DNA from: Labrenzia sp. OB1
Lineage (GTDB): Bacteria; Pseudomonadota; Alphaproteobacteria; Rhizobiales; Stappiaceae
Direction of reading: 5' to 3'
Length of the DNA stretch: 64,000 nucleotides
Assembly (NCBI RefSeq): GCF_001624695.1
Contig: NZ_JSEP01000019.1
Span: 55,481 to 119,480 of the forward strand
Shown here: one piece after another, positions 53,502 to 62,928 of the stretch
Layout: each line of letters opens with the position of its first letter
Numbering within the stretch: the first letter of the stretch is position 1
Translations under genes and position numbers: made by a program
The notes under the pieces: model-generated
Databases searched by the model: none
Seen by the model: the letters and a program-made list of their open reading frames with translations, nothing else
What the model was told of the DNA's origin: nothing

Positions 53502-55841
53502 TCAGGCGCGCTTTTCCACGCGCCCGAAGTGGGACTCCAGCGGCGTCAGGGTCATGGCGAGCAGCTTGCCGAACCGGATTGCACTCATCGGCCGGCCAAA
53601 GTGGAAGCCCTGCACGGTCTCACAACGGCAACTTGCCAGAAACGCCTGCTGTTTGGCGCTCTCGACGCCTTCGGCGACCACATTCAACCCGAGTTCCCGG
53701 CCAAGGGAAATGATCGCCCGCGCGATGCTGCGGTCGCTTTCATCAAAATCGAGATCGCGGATGAAGCTGCGGTCGATTTTCAAACGGGTAAGCGGGAAAC
53801 TCTTCAGCGCCGCCAGGCTGGAATAACCGGTTCCGAAGTCGTCGATGGCAAGCTTCAATCCAATCCTGCGGAAATCGTCCATGATCTGGACCGCCTGGTC
53901 GGCATTCTGGATGAGGAGGCTCTCGGTTACCTCCAGTTCGAGATACCCGGCGTCCAGGCCGGACGTGTTCAATGCCGCCGTCACATCGGAGATCAATCCG
54001 GAGTCCCGGAACTGCCTGACCGAAACATTCACGCCCATCGTTATCGGCGTCAGTCCTGCATCCTGCCATTGCTTGTTCTGCAGGCAGGCTTCATGCAGTA
54101 CCCATCGGCCCAGGGGAACGATCAATCCGCTTTCTTCCGCCAGCGCGATAAACTCGCCTGGCATCAGGCGGCCAAGAGCGGGATGCTGCCAGCGGACCAG
54201 CGCCTCGGCACCGACAATCCGACCGCTGACGAGATTGTATTGCGGCTGGTATTCCAGGAAGAATTCCCCGGTTTCGATGCCGGTGCGCATTTCCTCCAGC
54301 AACGTCAGCTTGTTGACGGATTTCTCGGGCCGGGTCTGGTCATAGATCTTGAAACCGTCCCGGCCGGAAGATTTTGCCTCGAACATCGCCTTGTCGGCAT
54401 TTTTCAGTAGCTCCGCCGCGTCGTTGGCATCTTCCGGATAACAAGCAGCCCCGATGCTGCAGGTTACATGGAAAGACAGGTCACCGATGTTTATGGTTTT
54501 GGTGGTGACCGCACGCAGATCTGTCATCAGATCCTCAAGGTTCACCTTGAGCGCCGAACCACCCTCGACAATCAGCACGAACTCATCGCCGCCGAAGCGG
54601 ATCGCCTCATGTTTTTCCGCGAGGACCGATTTTATCCGCTCGGCAACGATCGCCAGAACCTTGTCACCGATCGTGTGCCCGAAACTGTCATTGACGAATT
54701 TGAAGTTGTCGAGATCGACAAACACCACGGCCACCGGCTCTCCCGACTTTCGGCTGATCTCGACTTTTTCTTCCAGCTTGTGCTTGAATTCCTGCCTGTT
54801 GGGCAGGCCGGTCAGAACATCATGATGAGCGAGATAGCGGATCTTGCTCTCCGCCTGATCGCGTTCCACCGCGATGGACGCCAGGCGCGCGGCCTCCGTC
54901 GCCAGTCCCTTCTCGTGCTCCGTCGGGGTGCGCACTTCCGTCGAATAAAGACCGAAGGTTCCGAGGACCCGGGAGTCCTTGCTGAAAAACGGTACGGACC
55001 AGCATGAGCGCATGTCGTAGTTGCGCATGATGTCCCGGTGGTCCTTCCAGAGTTCATGGGTGAGGACGTCGTCGACGAACACGCTTTGCCGGGTATGAAC
55101 CGCTGTGCCGCAAGACCCCATTCCTGGCCCGACCTGCAACATGTCGGTCTGTTCCATATAGGCTTTCGGCAGATTGGGAGCCACACCATACATGAGCAAG
55201 GTGCCGCTCTCATCCGTCAGCATCACGGACCCGAAAACACCTTCCAACTGGTCTTCTATCGTCAGGACAAGTGTTTCCAGCACGTCGTCCAGCGGCTTGC
55301 CGCCGGCGATCTCCTGCAGAACCTTGTTTTGCCCCTGCTGCAGCTTTTCCGCTTTTTTACGCTCGGTGATATCCCGGCAGAGGCCGATAATCCCGACGAC
55401 TTCGTCCTTGTCGTTGGTGACCGGGAACTTCGAGGAGGAAAACCATTTTCTCCTGCCCGACGGCAAAATCAGGAATTCCTCGTGATCGATCTGGGGAGAC
55501 TTTGTCGCCATCACCTCTGTCTCGATCTTCATGAAGCTGGAGCCGATTTCCTGCGGATGAAGCTCCATGTCCGTCTTGCCGAGCAATTCGGAAAAATCGC
55601 TATATCCGATGTCGATCGCAACCTGACGGTTCGCCATCACGAACCTGCATTTGCGGTCCTTGACGAAAATATAGTCGCTGACCTGGTCGACAAGTGTCTG
55701 CAGCCATTCACCGGTCAGATAGAGTTCGTCGCCCTTGCGAAGCTGCGGCATGTCATTCAGACGCGCCAATTCCGAAGCCAGTGACGCCCCATCTTCCGGC
55801 CCTATGAGGTCAGTTAGCTGCCGGCTCCAGTTTAAAACCAT
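53502..55841 (-). CDS. PAS-GAF-GGDEF-EAL c-di-GMP signalling protein
   Basis: The 779-residue protein has an N-terminal PAS/PAC domain (about 45-165, 'DYIFVKDRKCRFVMANR'), a GAF domain (about 180-330), then GGDEF (motif GGDEF in 'IRFGGDEFVLI', about 345-510) and EAL (about 530-770, 'GAEALVRWQHP', 'DDFGTGYSSLAAL'). Both catalytic motifs look intact, so it may synthesise and break down c-di-GMP. No transmembrane helix is seen, so it is cytosolic. It converges on phaC with a gap of 37 bases. Confidence 0.95.
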   Translation of the reverse strand: MVLNWSRQLTDLIGPEDGASLASELARLNDMPQLRKGDELYLTGEWLQTLVDQVSDYIFVKDRKCRFVMANRQVAIDIGYSDFSELLGKTDMELHPQEIGSSFMKIETEVMATKSPQIDHEEFLILPSGRRKWFSSSKFPVTNDKDEVVGIIGLCRDITERKKAEKLQQGQNKVLQEIAGGKPLDDVLETLVLTIEDQLEGVFGSVMLTDESGTLLMYGVAPNLPKAYMEQTDMLQVGPGMGSCGTAVHTRQSVFVDDVLTHELWKDHRDIMRNYDMRSCWSVPFFSKDSRVLGTFGLYSTEVRTPTEHEKGLATEAARLASIAVERDQAESKIRYLAHHDVLTGLPNRQEFKHKLEEKVEISRKSGEPVAVVFVDLDNFKFVNDSFGHTIGDKVLAIVAERIKSVLAEKHEAIRFGGDEFVLIVEGGSALKVNLEDLMTDLRAVTTKTINIGDLSFHVTCSIGAACYPEDANDAAELLKNADKAMFEAKSSGRDGFKIYDQTRPEKSVNKLTLLEEMRTGIETGEFFLEYQPQYNLVSGRIVGAEALVRWQHPALGRLMPGEFIALAEESGLIVPLGRWVLHEACLQNKQWQDAGLTPITMGVNVSVRQFRDSGLISDVTAALNTSGLDAGYLELEVTESLLIQNADQAVQIMDDFRRIGLKLAIDDFGTGYSSLAALKSFPLTRLKIDRSFIRDLDFDESDRSIARAIISLGRELGLNVVAEGVESAKQQAFLASCRCETVQGFHFGRPMSAIRFGKLLAMTLTPLESHFGRVEKRA

Positions 55842-56170
55842 CAGATCACCCCTACCCAGTGGATACAGCCATCTTCGCAGCCTTCGTATTTCTAAAAATT
55901 TCGAGCTAAAAACTCATTAAAACGACAGTCTCAAACTTCATGATTGCGTTAATTTTCAGCCGAAACCCTGTAAAGCCTTCTTCTATCATCCTGATTTTAT
56001 TTGAATTCAACACCACGTCAAACGGCTTGCAAGATTTTCTCCCAAAAAGCTTTTTCTGTTGGCATCCACTATTTGTAAGTTGCAAAAACCAAACAAAGTT
56101 GTTTGCAAAACCCACCGTCACCCGGGTATTGTCTTTTCTTGATCCGCGAACCTGGCAACCAACCCTGTCC
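55842..56170. other. AT-rich region between divergent c-di-GMP and DUF6653 genes
   Basis: A 329-base gap with AT-rich tracts. It can be read through in frame as an upstream extension of the next gene, but that segment has no domain-like features. It should contain divergent promoters. I saw no definite promoter, RNA or repeat. Confidence 0.4.
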
Positions 56171-56782
56171 ATGCAACCGTCTCAGCTTCAGATTCCTCCC
56201 AGAACCGGTCCCGGGCAGTCCAATGCCTTCGGAACCAACACGCGCCTTCTGCTTTCGAGCGGCGGAGCAGGTAAATCGCCGCGCTTCGTGTCGCCTTATG
56301 TGAAGCTCGCCGCGCCGGCTCTGGTCACTGGAGCGCTGTGGTCTCATCTCTGGATCGGACATGCCGTTGCCGTGTTGCTGACAATCGTCATCGCTGCAGT
56401 TCTGCTGCTGATCCCCAAGCCTTCCATAGTCTCACCGCATCGCAACGGCTGGACGAAACTTGTCGGTTTCGGCGAGAGGATCTGGCTGAACAGGCTACTC
56501 GTTGCCGTCCCGCAAGGGCTGAACAGGCGTCTTACGACACTGTATCTCGTGTTCTGGAGCGGTACCTTTGTCGCAGTCCTCGGAGGGTTCACAGCCTCGC
56601 CGATCCTGACATCCACCGGCCTTCTTGTGGCATATTGTGCCCAGATTATCGGGTTTCAGAAGCTGATCCAGCTCTACCGGGTCATGAAAGACAGGGACCC
56701 GCTCTACCGTTCCTGGTCCCTGACCGCCGAAAATGACAATCAGCACGGCGCACCCGAACGCCGGACTAACTCCATGAACTAG
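56171..56782 (+). CDS. DUF6653-like membrane protein
   Basis: The 203-residue protein (start ATG 56171) has about four predicted helices. Its 'GALWSHLWIG' segment, followed after two helices by 'GFGERIWLNR', recalls the DUF6653 family. An N-terminal stretch of about 55 residues is polar and Ser/Gly-rich. Function is unknown. The following gene is convergent. Confidence 0.7.
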   Translation: MQPSQLQIPPRTGPGQSNAFGTNTRLLLSSGGAGKSPRFVSPYVKLAAPALVTGALWSHLWIGHAVAVLLTIVIAAVLLLIPKPSIVSPHRNGWTKLVGFGERIWLNRLLVAVPQGLNRRLTTLYLVFWSGTFVAVLGGFTASPILTSTGLLVAYCAQIIGFQKLIQLYRVMKDRDPLYRSWSLTAENDNQHGAPERRTNSMN

Positions 56783-56795
56783 ATCCTGACCGGGC

Positions 56796-57758
56796 TTATG
56801 CCGGTTTCGATCGTTTTTCCGCGAGCAGACCGATATAGGTCAGCGCAACGCTGGCTCCCGCGATCGATGTGATGTCAGCGTGATCATACGCGGGCGATAC
56901 CTCGACAACGTCGCCGCCGACAAAATCAATCGCCCCCAGCCCCCGCAGGATGGACAGCGCTTCGCGGGAAGACAGGCCTCCGGCGACAGGCGTGCCGGTG
57001 CCCGGTGCGAAGGCTGGGTCCAGGCAGTCGATATCGAAGGTCAGATAGGCCGGTCCCTGCCCCACGCGGCTGACGATCCGGTCGATGGTTCCCGCGATAC
57101 CCAAGTCATCCATCTCGTGACCGTAGATGATGTCAAGACCGCAGGTTTCAGGCGCATGGGTACGGATGCCGATCTGGATGGACCTGTTCGGGTCGATGAG
57201 ACCTTCGCGCACCGCCCGTCCGGTGAACGTGCCATGATCGATCCGGTCGCCCTGATCCGGCCAGGTGTCCTGATGGGCATCGAATTGCACGAGCGCAAGC
57301 GGGCCATGTTTGGCGACATGGGCCTTGAGCAGTGGATAGGTGACAAAATGATCGCCGCCGATGGAAAACAGATGCGTGTCCGCCGCGAGAATGCCGGAAG
57401 CCTGCGCCTGGATGTGTCCCGGAATATCGGCATTGCGGCCGTAATCGAAAACGCAGTCGCCGTAATCCACGCAGGCGAGTTGTTCGAACGGGTCCATGTT
57501 GAAAGGATACTGCGGGTCGCCGTCGAAAATCGCCGAAGCACGCCGCACGCCTTGCGGCCCGAACCTGGCGCCCGGCCGGTTGGAGACCGACGCATCGAAG
57601 GGAATGCCCCAGACCGCCAGATCCACTCCGTCGAGATCGCGGCTGTAACGCCGGCGCATGAAGGACAAGGCCCCTCCATAGGTCGGCTCATGCGAACCGC
57701 CTTTCACGGATGTTCCCAGAAAGGCATTATCGGTCGGACGCGGCAAATCTGATGACAT
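56796..57758 (-). CDS. speB: Agmatinase (ureohydrolase family)
   Basis: The 320-residue enzyme has the manganese-site motifs 'GGDH', 'DAHQDT' and 'FDIDCLDPAFAPGTGTP', the last being the family signature. It should hydrolyse agmatine to putrescine and urea, although guanidinobutyrase or formiminoglutamase-type relatives have similar motifs. ATG 57758 (MSSDLPRP) gives the usual length; a start 20 codons upstream is possible. No neighbouring polyamine gene is seen. Confidence 0.9.
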   Translation of the reverse strand: MSSDLPRPTDNAFLGTSVKGGSHEPTYGGALSFMRRRYSRDLDGVDLAVWGIPFDASVSNRPGARFGPQGVRRASAIFDGDPQYPFNMDPFEQLACVDYGDCVFDYGRNADIPGHIQAQASGILAADTHLFSIGGDHFVTYPLLKAHVAKHGPLALVQFDAHQDTWPDQGDRIDHGTFTGRAVREGLIDPNRSIQIGIRTHAPETCGLDIIYGHEMDDLGIAGTIDRIVSRVGQGPAYLTFDIDCLDPAFAPGTGTPVAGGLSSREALSILRGLGAIDFVGGDVVEVSPAYDHADITSIAGASVALTYIGLLAEKRSKPA

Positions 57759-57976
57759 TTCTGTTTTCCCGGAAGCTGCGCGATGCGAACCACATCGCAG
57801 ACCGGTTTTAACAGTCATCCCATTTCAGTCCAATCATCCCGAGCCTGTATTTTTACGGTGGACCAGTGGTGCCGAGGCAGGCTGCTTCATGGCTGCGCAC
57901 CTTGAAATGCCCCCTGAACTGTTCAAACTCCGGTTTCCGTATATGAATTCAAGCTTGTGACAGAAAGATCAACCTG

Positions 57977-58942
57977 ATGACCGAGCCCCACAATGGCGAG
58001 ACCGGCGACGGGCACGAGCATACCGATGGCGATCATTCCGGCCACAAACACTCTGGGCACGGGCATTCCGGGCACGATCACGCTCCGACAGTGAACGACA
58101 GAAATGCACGCGCGGTGGCCTGGGCAGGACTGCTGATCGCAAGCTTCATGTTTGCCGAACTGATCGGCGGCTGGCTGGCCGGATCGCTTGCCCTGATGGC
58201 AGACGCTGTCCACATGGTCTCGGACGCCGCCTCCCTGGGGCTGGCCTGGTGGGCGTTCCAGCAGGCCAGGAAGCCCGCCGACGCGCGCCTGACCTACGGC
58301 CGCGACAGGCTGCCTGTCCTGATCGCCTACTCCAATGCCATTTTCCTGCTCGTCGTCACTGCCTGGATCTGCATCGAAGCTGCCGAACGGTTTGCAAAAC
58401 CGGAGAAGGTTCTTGCCGGTCCGATGTTCATCATCGCAGTGATCGGGCTTGCCGTGAACATCGGCGCGTTCCTTATCCTGCAGCGCGGAGGCGACGGCTC
58501 GCTCAACATCCGTTCCGCGATCCTGCATGTCATCGGGGATCTTCTCGGGTCCGTCGCAGCGATCATTGCCGCGGTGATCATCTATTTCACCAACTGGTAC
58601 CCAATCGATCCCATCCTCTCGGTGTTTGTCGCGCTGCTCATTCTACGCTCCGCCATCACCATCCTCCGACAATCGTCGCACATCCTTCTGGAAGGCGCTC
58701 CAACGGACATCGACCGTGACGCCATGAAAGCCGACCTCCTCGCAGCGATACCGGGCCTGTCGGACGTCTACCACATACACCTTTGGTCGCTCGCCGAAGG
58801 CAAGGTGAATGCGACCATGCATGCCATTGTTTCGTCGGAGGAATATGCTGTAACAGTCCCCGGGGAAATGCGTGCCCGGCTCAAGGACGAGCACGGCATC
58901 GCGCATGTCACCATCGAGGTTTCCGCAGCCTCCAAGGCGTGA
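57977..58942 (+). CDS. Cation diffusion facilitator (Zn2+/Co2+-type) exporter
   Basis: The 321-residue protein has a His/Gly/Asp-rich N-terminus (12 His in the first 35 residues, 'HSGHKHSGHGHSGHDH'), then six helices with metal-site motifs 'HMVSDAASL' and 'HVIGDLLGS', and a C-terminal cytosolic domain. This is the CzcD/ZitB type. It exports Zn2+ or related ions in exchange for protons. There is no adjacent metal regulator. The gene seems monocistronic. Confidence 0.92.
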   Translation: MTEPHNGETGDGHEHTDGDHSGHKHSGHGHSGHDHAPTVNDRNARAVAWAGLLIASFMFAELIGGWLAGSLALMADAVHMVSDAASLGLAWWAFQQARKPADARLTYGRDRLPVLIAYSNAIFLLVVTAWICIEAAERFAKPEKVLAGPMFIIAVIGLAVNIGAFLILQRGGDGSLNIRSAILHVIGDLLGSVAAIIAAVIIYFTNWYPIDPILSVFVALLILRSAITILRQSSHILLEGAPTDIDRDAMKADLLAAIPGLSDVYHIHLWSLAEGKVNATMHAIVSSEEYAVTVPGEMRARLKDEHGIAHVTIEVSAASKA

Positions 58943-59128
58943 CACTCACTCGATGCGAGCGGTTGCTTGGGCGGCGGAAAACCTCCCGCCCCTTTCGACA
59001 CGCCGCATATGCGGATCAGCTTTTCCAAATCGGCAAAGATGGTCCATTGTTCGTTCTTTCCGCAGGACTTAAAAGAGGAAAGCGCCACACCGGCGCTTAT
59101 CAATGTTCAGCACCGGGGATTTCATTTC

Positions 59129-60469
59129 GTGCCAGATCAGACCGCAGATCAGAATGTGAGAATCCTGCGCGGCAGATTGCTGAGCTTTTCCGCCGCTCCG
59201 CAAGGGCCGGAAGATACCAGCGCCTATTGCTACGAGGAAGACGGCGCCTTGCTGGTCAGGGACGGCAAAATAGCAGCCAAGGGCATGTTTTCCGAGGTCA
59301 GGGACGCCGCACCGCAAACTGCCGAAATCATCGACCACCGGCCGCATCTGCTCCTGCCGGGTTTCATCGACACGCATATTCATTTTCCGCAGGCGCAGGT
59401 CATCGCCTCCTGGGCGGATCAACTGCTGGACTGGCTGAACGACTATACGTTCCCGTGCGAACTTAGATTCGCGGACAGGGCGCATGGTAAACGCATCGCC
59501 GGTGAGTTCTACGATGCCCTTCTGGACCATGGCACCACCACCGCTGTTGCCTATTGCTCCAGCCACCCCAATTCCGTCGATGCCTATTTCGAGGAGGCCG
59601 AAGCGCGCGGCATGCTGATGCTGGGCGGCAAGACCATGATGGACCGCAACGCGCCCAAGGCGCTTTGCGACACGGCCCAGAGCTCCTATGACGACAGCAA
59701 GGCGCTGCTGTCGAAGTGGCACGGCCGAGGCCGGGCGCATTATGTTATCACACCGCGCTTTGCCATCACCTCGACGCCGGAGCAACTGGAGGCGGCCGGA
59801 ACCCTTTCAAGGGAACATCCGGACTGTCACGTGCAGACCCATATCAACGAAAACCACAACGAAATAGCCTTCACCCGCGAGCTCTATCCGGACGCGGGTC
59901 ACTATCTCGGTGTCTACGAAAGCTTCGGCCTGCTCGGGTCCAGAACACTTCTCGGCCATTGTATCCACATGACGGGACACGAGATGCAGGTGATGCGGGA
60001 AACCGGTTCGGTGGCGGTTTTCTGTCCGACCTCCAATCTGTTCCTGGGCAGCGGGCTGTTTGACAAGGCCGGAATGGAAAGCGCGGGTATCCTGACGGCC
60101 ATCGCGACGGATGTCGGGGGCGGCACCAGTTATTCCATGTTGCGCACCCTGGACGAGGGCTACAAGATCCTGCAACTGCAGCGCCAGCGCATACACCCGC
60201 TGACAAGTTTCTACTGGATCACGCACGGCAACGCGGCAGCCCTTTCCATGACCGACAGGATAGGAACGCTGGAGCCCGGCACGGATGCCGACGTGGTGGT
60301 TCTGGATGCGAAGGCGACCCGGCCCATGGCCTTGCGCATGGAAACCGTCGAAACGCTTTCCGAGGAGCTGTTCGTCCTGCAGACGCTTGGCGATGACCGG
60401 GCCGTGATCGAAACCTATGTTGCCGGGGAACAACGGAAAACTGGTCAGCTATCTGCGGCCAGCGCCTGA
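59129..60469 (+). CDS. guaD: Guanine deaminase
   Basis: The 446-residue amidohydrolase has the metal motif 'DTHIHFPQ', 'QTHINENHNEI', the 'LLGHCIHM' strand and the late 'TDVGGGTSYSML' loop, all as in guanine deaminases. It converts guanine to xanthine. A GTG start at 59129 is chosen because it gives the normal length and lies behind a GGGG site; longer in-frame starts upstream remain possible. The last 25 bases overlap the end of the convergent MFS gene. Confidence 0.9.
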   Translation: MPDQTADQNVRILRGRLLSFSAAPQGPEDTSAYCYEEDGALLVRDGKIAAKGMFSEVRDAAPQTAEIIDHRPHLLLPGFIDTHIHFPQAQVIASWADQLLDWLNDYTFPCELRFADRAHGKRIAGEFYDALLDHGTTTAVAYCSSHPNSVDAYFEEAEARGMLMLGGKTMMDRNAPKALCDTAQSSYDDSKALLSKWHGRGRAHYVITPRFAITSTPEQLEAAGTLSREHPDCHVQTHINENHNEIAFTRELYPDAGHYLGVYESFGLLGSRTLLGHCIHMTGHEMQVMRETGSVAVFCPTSNLFLGSGLFDKAGMESAGILTAIATDVGGGTSYSMLRTLDEGYKILQLQRQRIHPLTSFYWITHGNAAALSMTDRIGTLEPGTDADVVVLDAKATRPMALRMETVETLSEELFVLQTLGDDRAVIETYVAGEQRKTGQLSAASA

Positions 60470-61698
60470 CGATCCAGATCATTTCGATCCTTTCGTGCCC
60501 GTTGGCGCAGCAATGCGAACAACAACGAAGCTGCCGCAAGCATGAACAGCGTGGCAGCCGTGCCAAGAAAGACCGCTGAAAATCCGAAACTCTGGATTAC
60601 CGGCGTCAGCGCAAGCGGCGATACCACCTGCCCCAGGAACATTGCCGTCGTGATGACACCCGCAACGCTGCCCCTGCGCTCGGGCGGCGCGAATTGCAGG
60701 GCGAGCATCAGGAAACCCGGCTGGGCCAGGGCATATCCCGCACCGACCATCGCCGCTCCGGCCAGAATGAGTGGCCACAGCGCCGCAATCGCCAGTGCCG
60801 CGAAACCGCAGCCCATCAGAACAAACCCCAACCCAAAGGTAACGGCCAGCCCGAGACGCTCGCTGATCCGTCTGAACGCGAGTGCTACAACACCGCCGGT
60901 CAACGTGAGGGCTCCGAGCCCCATGGCTGTGGCAAAAGCCGCTTCAAAGCCGTTTTGATGGAGATAGAACGGCAACTGACTTGGCATCAAAAAAAATAGC
61001 ATGATGGTGACCATGGTCAGCAATCCGGTCAATGCCGCAGGCAGGAACCACTGTACGGCCACCGTGCCTTCCGGCAGTTCCGGAGAACGAATGGCGGCTG
61101 TCGCCGTTCGTTTTTCGTTGCGCAGGAGAGGCACCAGAAGCGGCAGAAGCAGGACAGGCAAAGCGTAGACAAGAAACGGTAGTCTTGGAGAGAGGCCCGC
61201 AAGTCCACCCGCAAAGCCGATGTAAAGAAACCCGCTGAAATTGATGGCTGCGGTCTGCCATCCCATAAAGTCGCTGCGCTGGCCGCCGCTGAACATGTCT
61301 CCCACCAGAGCCACTTGCGCGGTCATAACCATCGCAACCGCCACGCCCAGCAAAAGCCGGCTGACCAGAATGGACAAGAGGTCCGGCAAATAAGCCCCGG
61401 CGCTGCCTGAGAGCACGAAAAGAACAACGCCGGCCAGCAACAGTGGAGCCCGTCCGATACGATCGGCCACCATGCCGGCGAGCGGCGCGGCCAGCACGAC
61501 GGAAAGCGATGGTGCGGAAACCAGAAAGCGCGTCAGATAGGCCGCATTCGGGTCGCCGGAAAAGCTCGCCTCAAGCGCCGGCAAGGCCGGGCTGATTGTT
61601 GCATTCGCCATGATTTTCAGCGTTGCCGCCATCAGCAGCGCGACTGCGGCCGAATCCATCCAGAGCGGACGCCCGGACATCGAATTTGCACGAAACAT
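60445..61698 (-). CDS. MFS transporter (probable drug/metabolite exporter)
   Basis: The 417-residue protein has 12 predicted helices, the motif-A-like loop 'GMVADRIGRAPLLL' and 'LVSRLLLGVAVAM' (motif B/C region). This fits a proton-coupled exporter of the 12-TM drug type. The start ATG 61698 follows AAGGAAAAACAG. Its promoter, with a 19-bp spacer, contains a MerR-type operator shared with the divergent merR-like gene, so it is probably the regulated target. Confidence 0.9.
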   Translation of the reverse strand: MFRANSMSGRPLWMDSAAVALLMAATLKIMANATISPALPALEASFSGDPNAAYLTRFLVSAPSLSVVLAAPLAGMVADRIGRAPLLLAGVVLFVLSGSAGAYLPDLLSILVSRLLLGVAVAMVMTAQVALVGDMFSGGQRSDFMGWQTAAINFSGFLYIGFAGGLAGLSPRLPFLVYALPVLLLPLLVPLLRNEKRTATAAIRSPELPEGTVAVQWFLPAALTGLLTMVTIMLFFLMPSQLPFYLHQNGFEAAFATAMGLGALTLTGGVVALAFRRISERLGLAVTFGLGFVLMGCGFAALAIAALWPLILAGAAMVGAGYALAQPGFLMLALQFAPPERRGSVAGVITTAMFLGQVVSPLALTPVIQSFGFSAVFLGTAATLFMLAAASLLFALLRQRARKDRNDLDRQALAADS

Positions 61699-61733
61699 TC
61701 TGTTTTTCCTTGCCTTTCAGAGAATTGGAAGGC

Positions 61734-61764
61734 AGCGTACCAATTCAAGTCGACTTGAGGTCAA
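61734..61764 (-). promoter_or_regulatory. MerR-type promoter/operator for the MFS gene
   Basis: On the minus strand, -35 TTGACC (complement of 61759-61764) and -10 TACGCT (complement of 61734-61739) are separated by 19 bases, the unusually long spacer of MerR-controlled promoters. The spacer contains the perfect 14-base palindrome TCAAGTCGACTTGA (61745-61758). The core CTCAAGT..ACTTGA is very similar to the SoxR box (CCTCAAGT-TA-ACTTGAGG). The palindrome also overlaps the ribosome site of the divergent regulator gene (GAGG at 61757-61760). Confidence 0.8.
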
Positions 61765-61767
61765 GAG

Positions 61768-62226
61768 ATGAAATTACTGGATATTTCAGAAATATCGAAA
61801 CAGACCGGCGTGGCCGCTTCGGCGATCCGCCACTATGAGGAAAAAGGGCTGATCACCTCCCTTGGCCGCAGGGGATTGAAACGGCTTTTCAGTGCCGACG
61901 TTCTGGACCAGCTGGCGCTGATCACGCTTGGCAAAACGGCTGGTTTTGCGCTCGATGACATCGCGAAGATGTTCGGACCGGACGGCCGCCCGGCTCTTTC
62001 CAGAACAAACCTTCATCTCAAGGCAGATGATCTCGACCGGCAGATAGAACGGCTCTCGGTATTGCGTGACATGATCCGGCATGTCGCGGAGTGCAAGGCG
62101 CCGAGCCATATGGAGTGCCCCAAGTTTCAGCAACTGATCCGCATCAGCAATCGCCGCAAACGTGGGCTGGAGGAAAAGAAACGTGTGCCGATGCGGAACA
62201 CGCCTGATACCAAACTGAACAAATAA
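61768..62226 (+). CDS. MerR-family transcriptional regulator
   Basis: The 152-residue regulator has a winged HTH of MerR type (1-70: 'DISEISKQTGVAASAIRHYEEKGLI'), an LFS-x-DVL strand and a dimerisation helix (about 80-108). The effector part has only two cysteines, Cys109 and Cys117 (ECKAPSHMEC), so it does not have the four-cysteine [2Fe-2S] cluster of SoxR. The basic C-tail (125-152) is Arg/Lys-rich. It is divergent from the MFS gene and the spacing fits activation of that promoter. Confidence 0.9.
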   Translation: MKLLDISEISKQTGVAASAIRHYEEKGLITSLGRRGLKRLFSADVLDQLALITLGKTAGFALDDIAKMFGPDGRPALSRTNLHLKADDLDRQIERLSVLRDMIRHVAECKAPSHMECPKFQQLIRISNRRKRGLEEKKRVPMRNTPDTKLNK

Positions 62227-62393
62227 GACCCTGTTTGGTGGCTTGTTCCGGTCCTCCGGCAAGGAGCGTCGCGCGTTCTAACCAATGCTCTAAATCGCCC
62301 CGCGGCACGCTCCTCGCGGAGCGCTCTCAGGTCATGGTCAAATGGCGTCTTATTTGTTCAGCCTGGAGCAAAGAGACGTTCAAAAGGCACGAA

Positions 62394-62423
62394 AAAACCC
62401 GCCGGATCGCTCCGGCGGGTTTT
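62394..62423 (-). terminator. Intrinsic terminator of rplM-rpsI
   Basis: A 13-bp stem with arms at 62394-62406 and 62411-62423 and the tetraloop TCGC is followed on the minus strand by a run of U. It starts 26 bases after the rpsI stop. Confidence 0.92.
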
Positions 62424-62449
62424 GATCGGAAAACCAGTTTGTCCAGCGA

Positions 62450-62926
62450 TTAACGCTTGGAGAACTGGAAGCTCTTGCGGGCCTTGGCGCGACCGAACTT
62501 CTTACGTTCGACAACGCGGGAGTCACGGGTCAGGAAGCCGTTCTTCTTCAGAACGCCGCGCAACTCGGGCTCATAGTAGGTAAGCGCCTTGGACAGGCCG
62601 TGACGCACGGCGCCTGCCTGACCCGAAAGACCACCACCGGTGACAGTCGCGATTACGTCGTACTGACCGGAACGGTTGGCAACCATGACCGGCTGCTGAA
62701 TGATCATCTGAAGAACCGGACGAGCGAAATACTCGGTATAGTCCTTCTTGTTGACAATGATCTTGCCGGTACCCGGCCTGATCCAGACGCGGGCGATGGC
62801 GTCTTTCCGTTTACCGGTTGCGTAGGCCCGACCCAGGCTGTCCAGCTTCTGGACATGGACCGGAGCTTCAGGGGCAGCGGATTCGACCGCGCCGCCCAGT
62901 TCTTCCAGGGATTGCAGCTCAGCCAT
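62450..62926 (-). CDS. rpsI: 30S ribosomal protein S9
   Basis: The 158-residue protein has an N-terminal extension of about 30 residues (usual in alphaproteobacteria), then 'YATGKRKDAIARVWI', 'GGGLSGQAGAVRHG' and the C-terminal 'RKSFQFSKR', whose basic tail reaches the ribosomal P site. It starts 2 bases after rplM, so it is translated from the same mRNA. Confidence 0.98.
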   Translation of the reverse strand: MAELQSLEELGGAVESAAPEAPVHVQKLDSLGRAYATGKRKDAIARVWIRPGTGKIIVNKKDYTEYFARPVLQMIIQQPVMVANRSGQYDVIATVTGGGLSGQAGAVRHGLSKALTYYEPELRGVLKKNGFLTRDSRVVERKKFGRAKARKSFQFSKR

Positions 62927-62928
62927 TG

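Noticed and set aside
62262..62314. Inverted arms AGGAGCGT / ACGCTCCT downstream of the merR-like gene
   Set aside because: The arms are only 8 bases with a long loop and no U-tract. It may be the 3' structure of the regulator mRNA but cannot be separated from chance.
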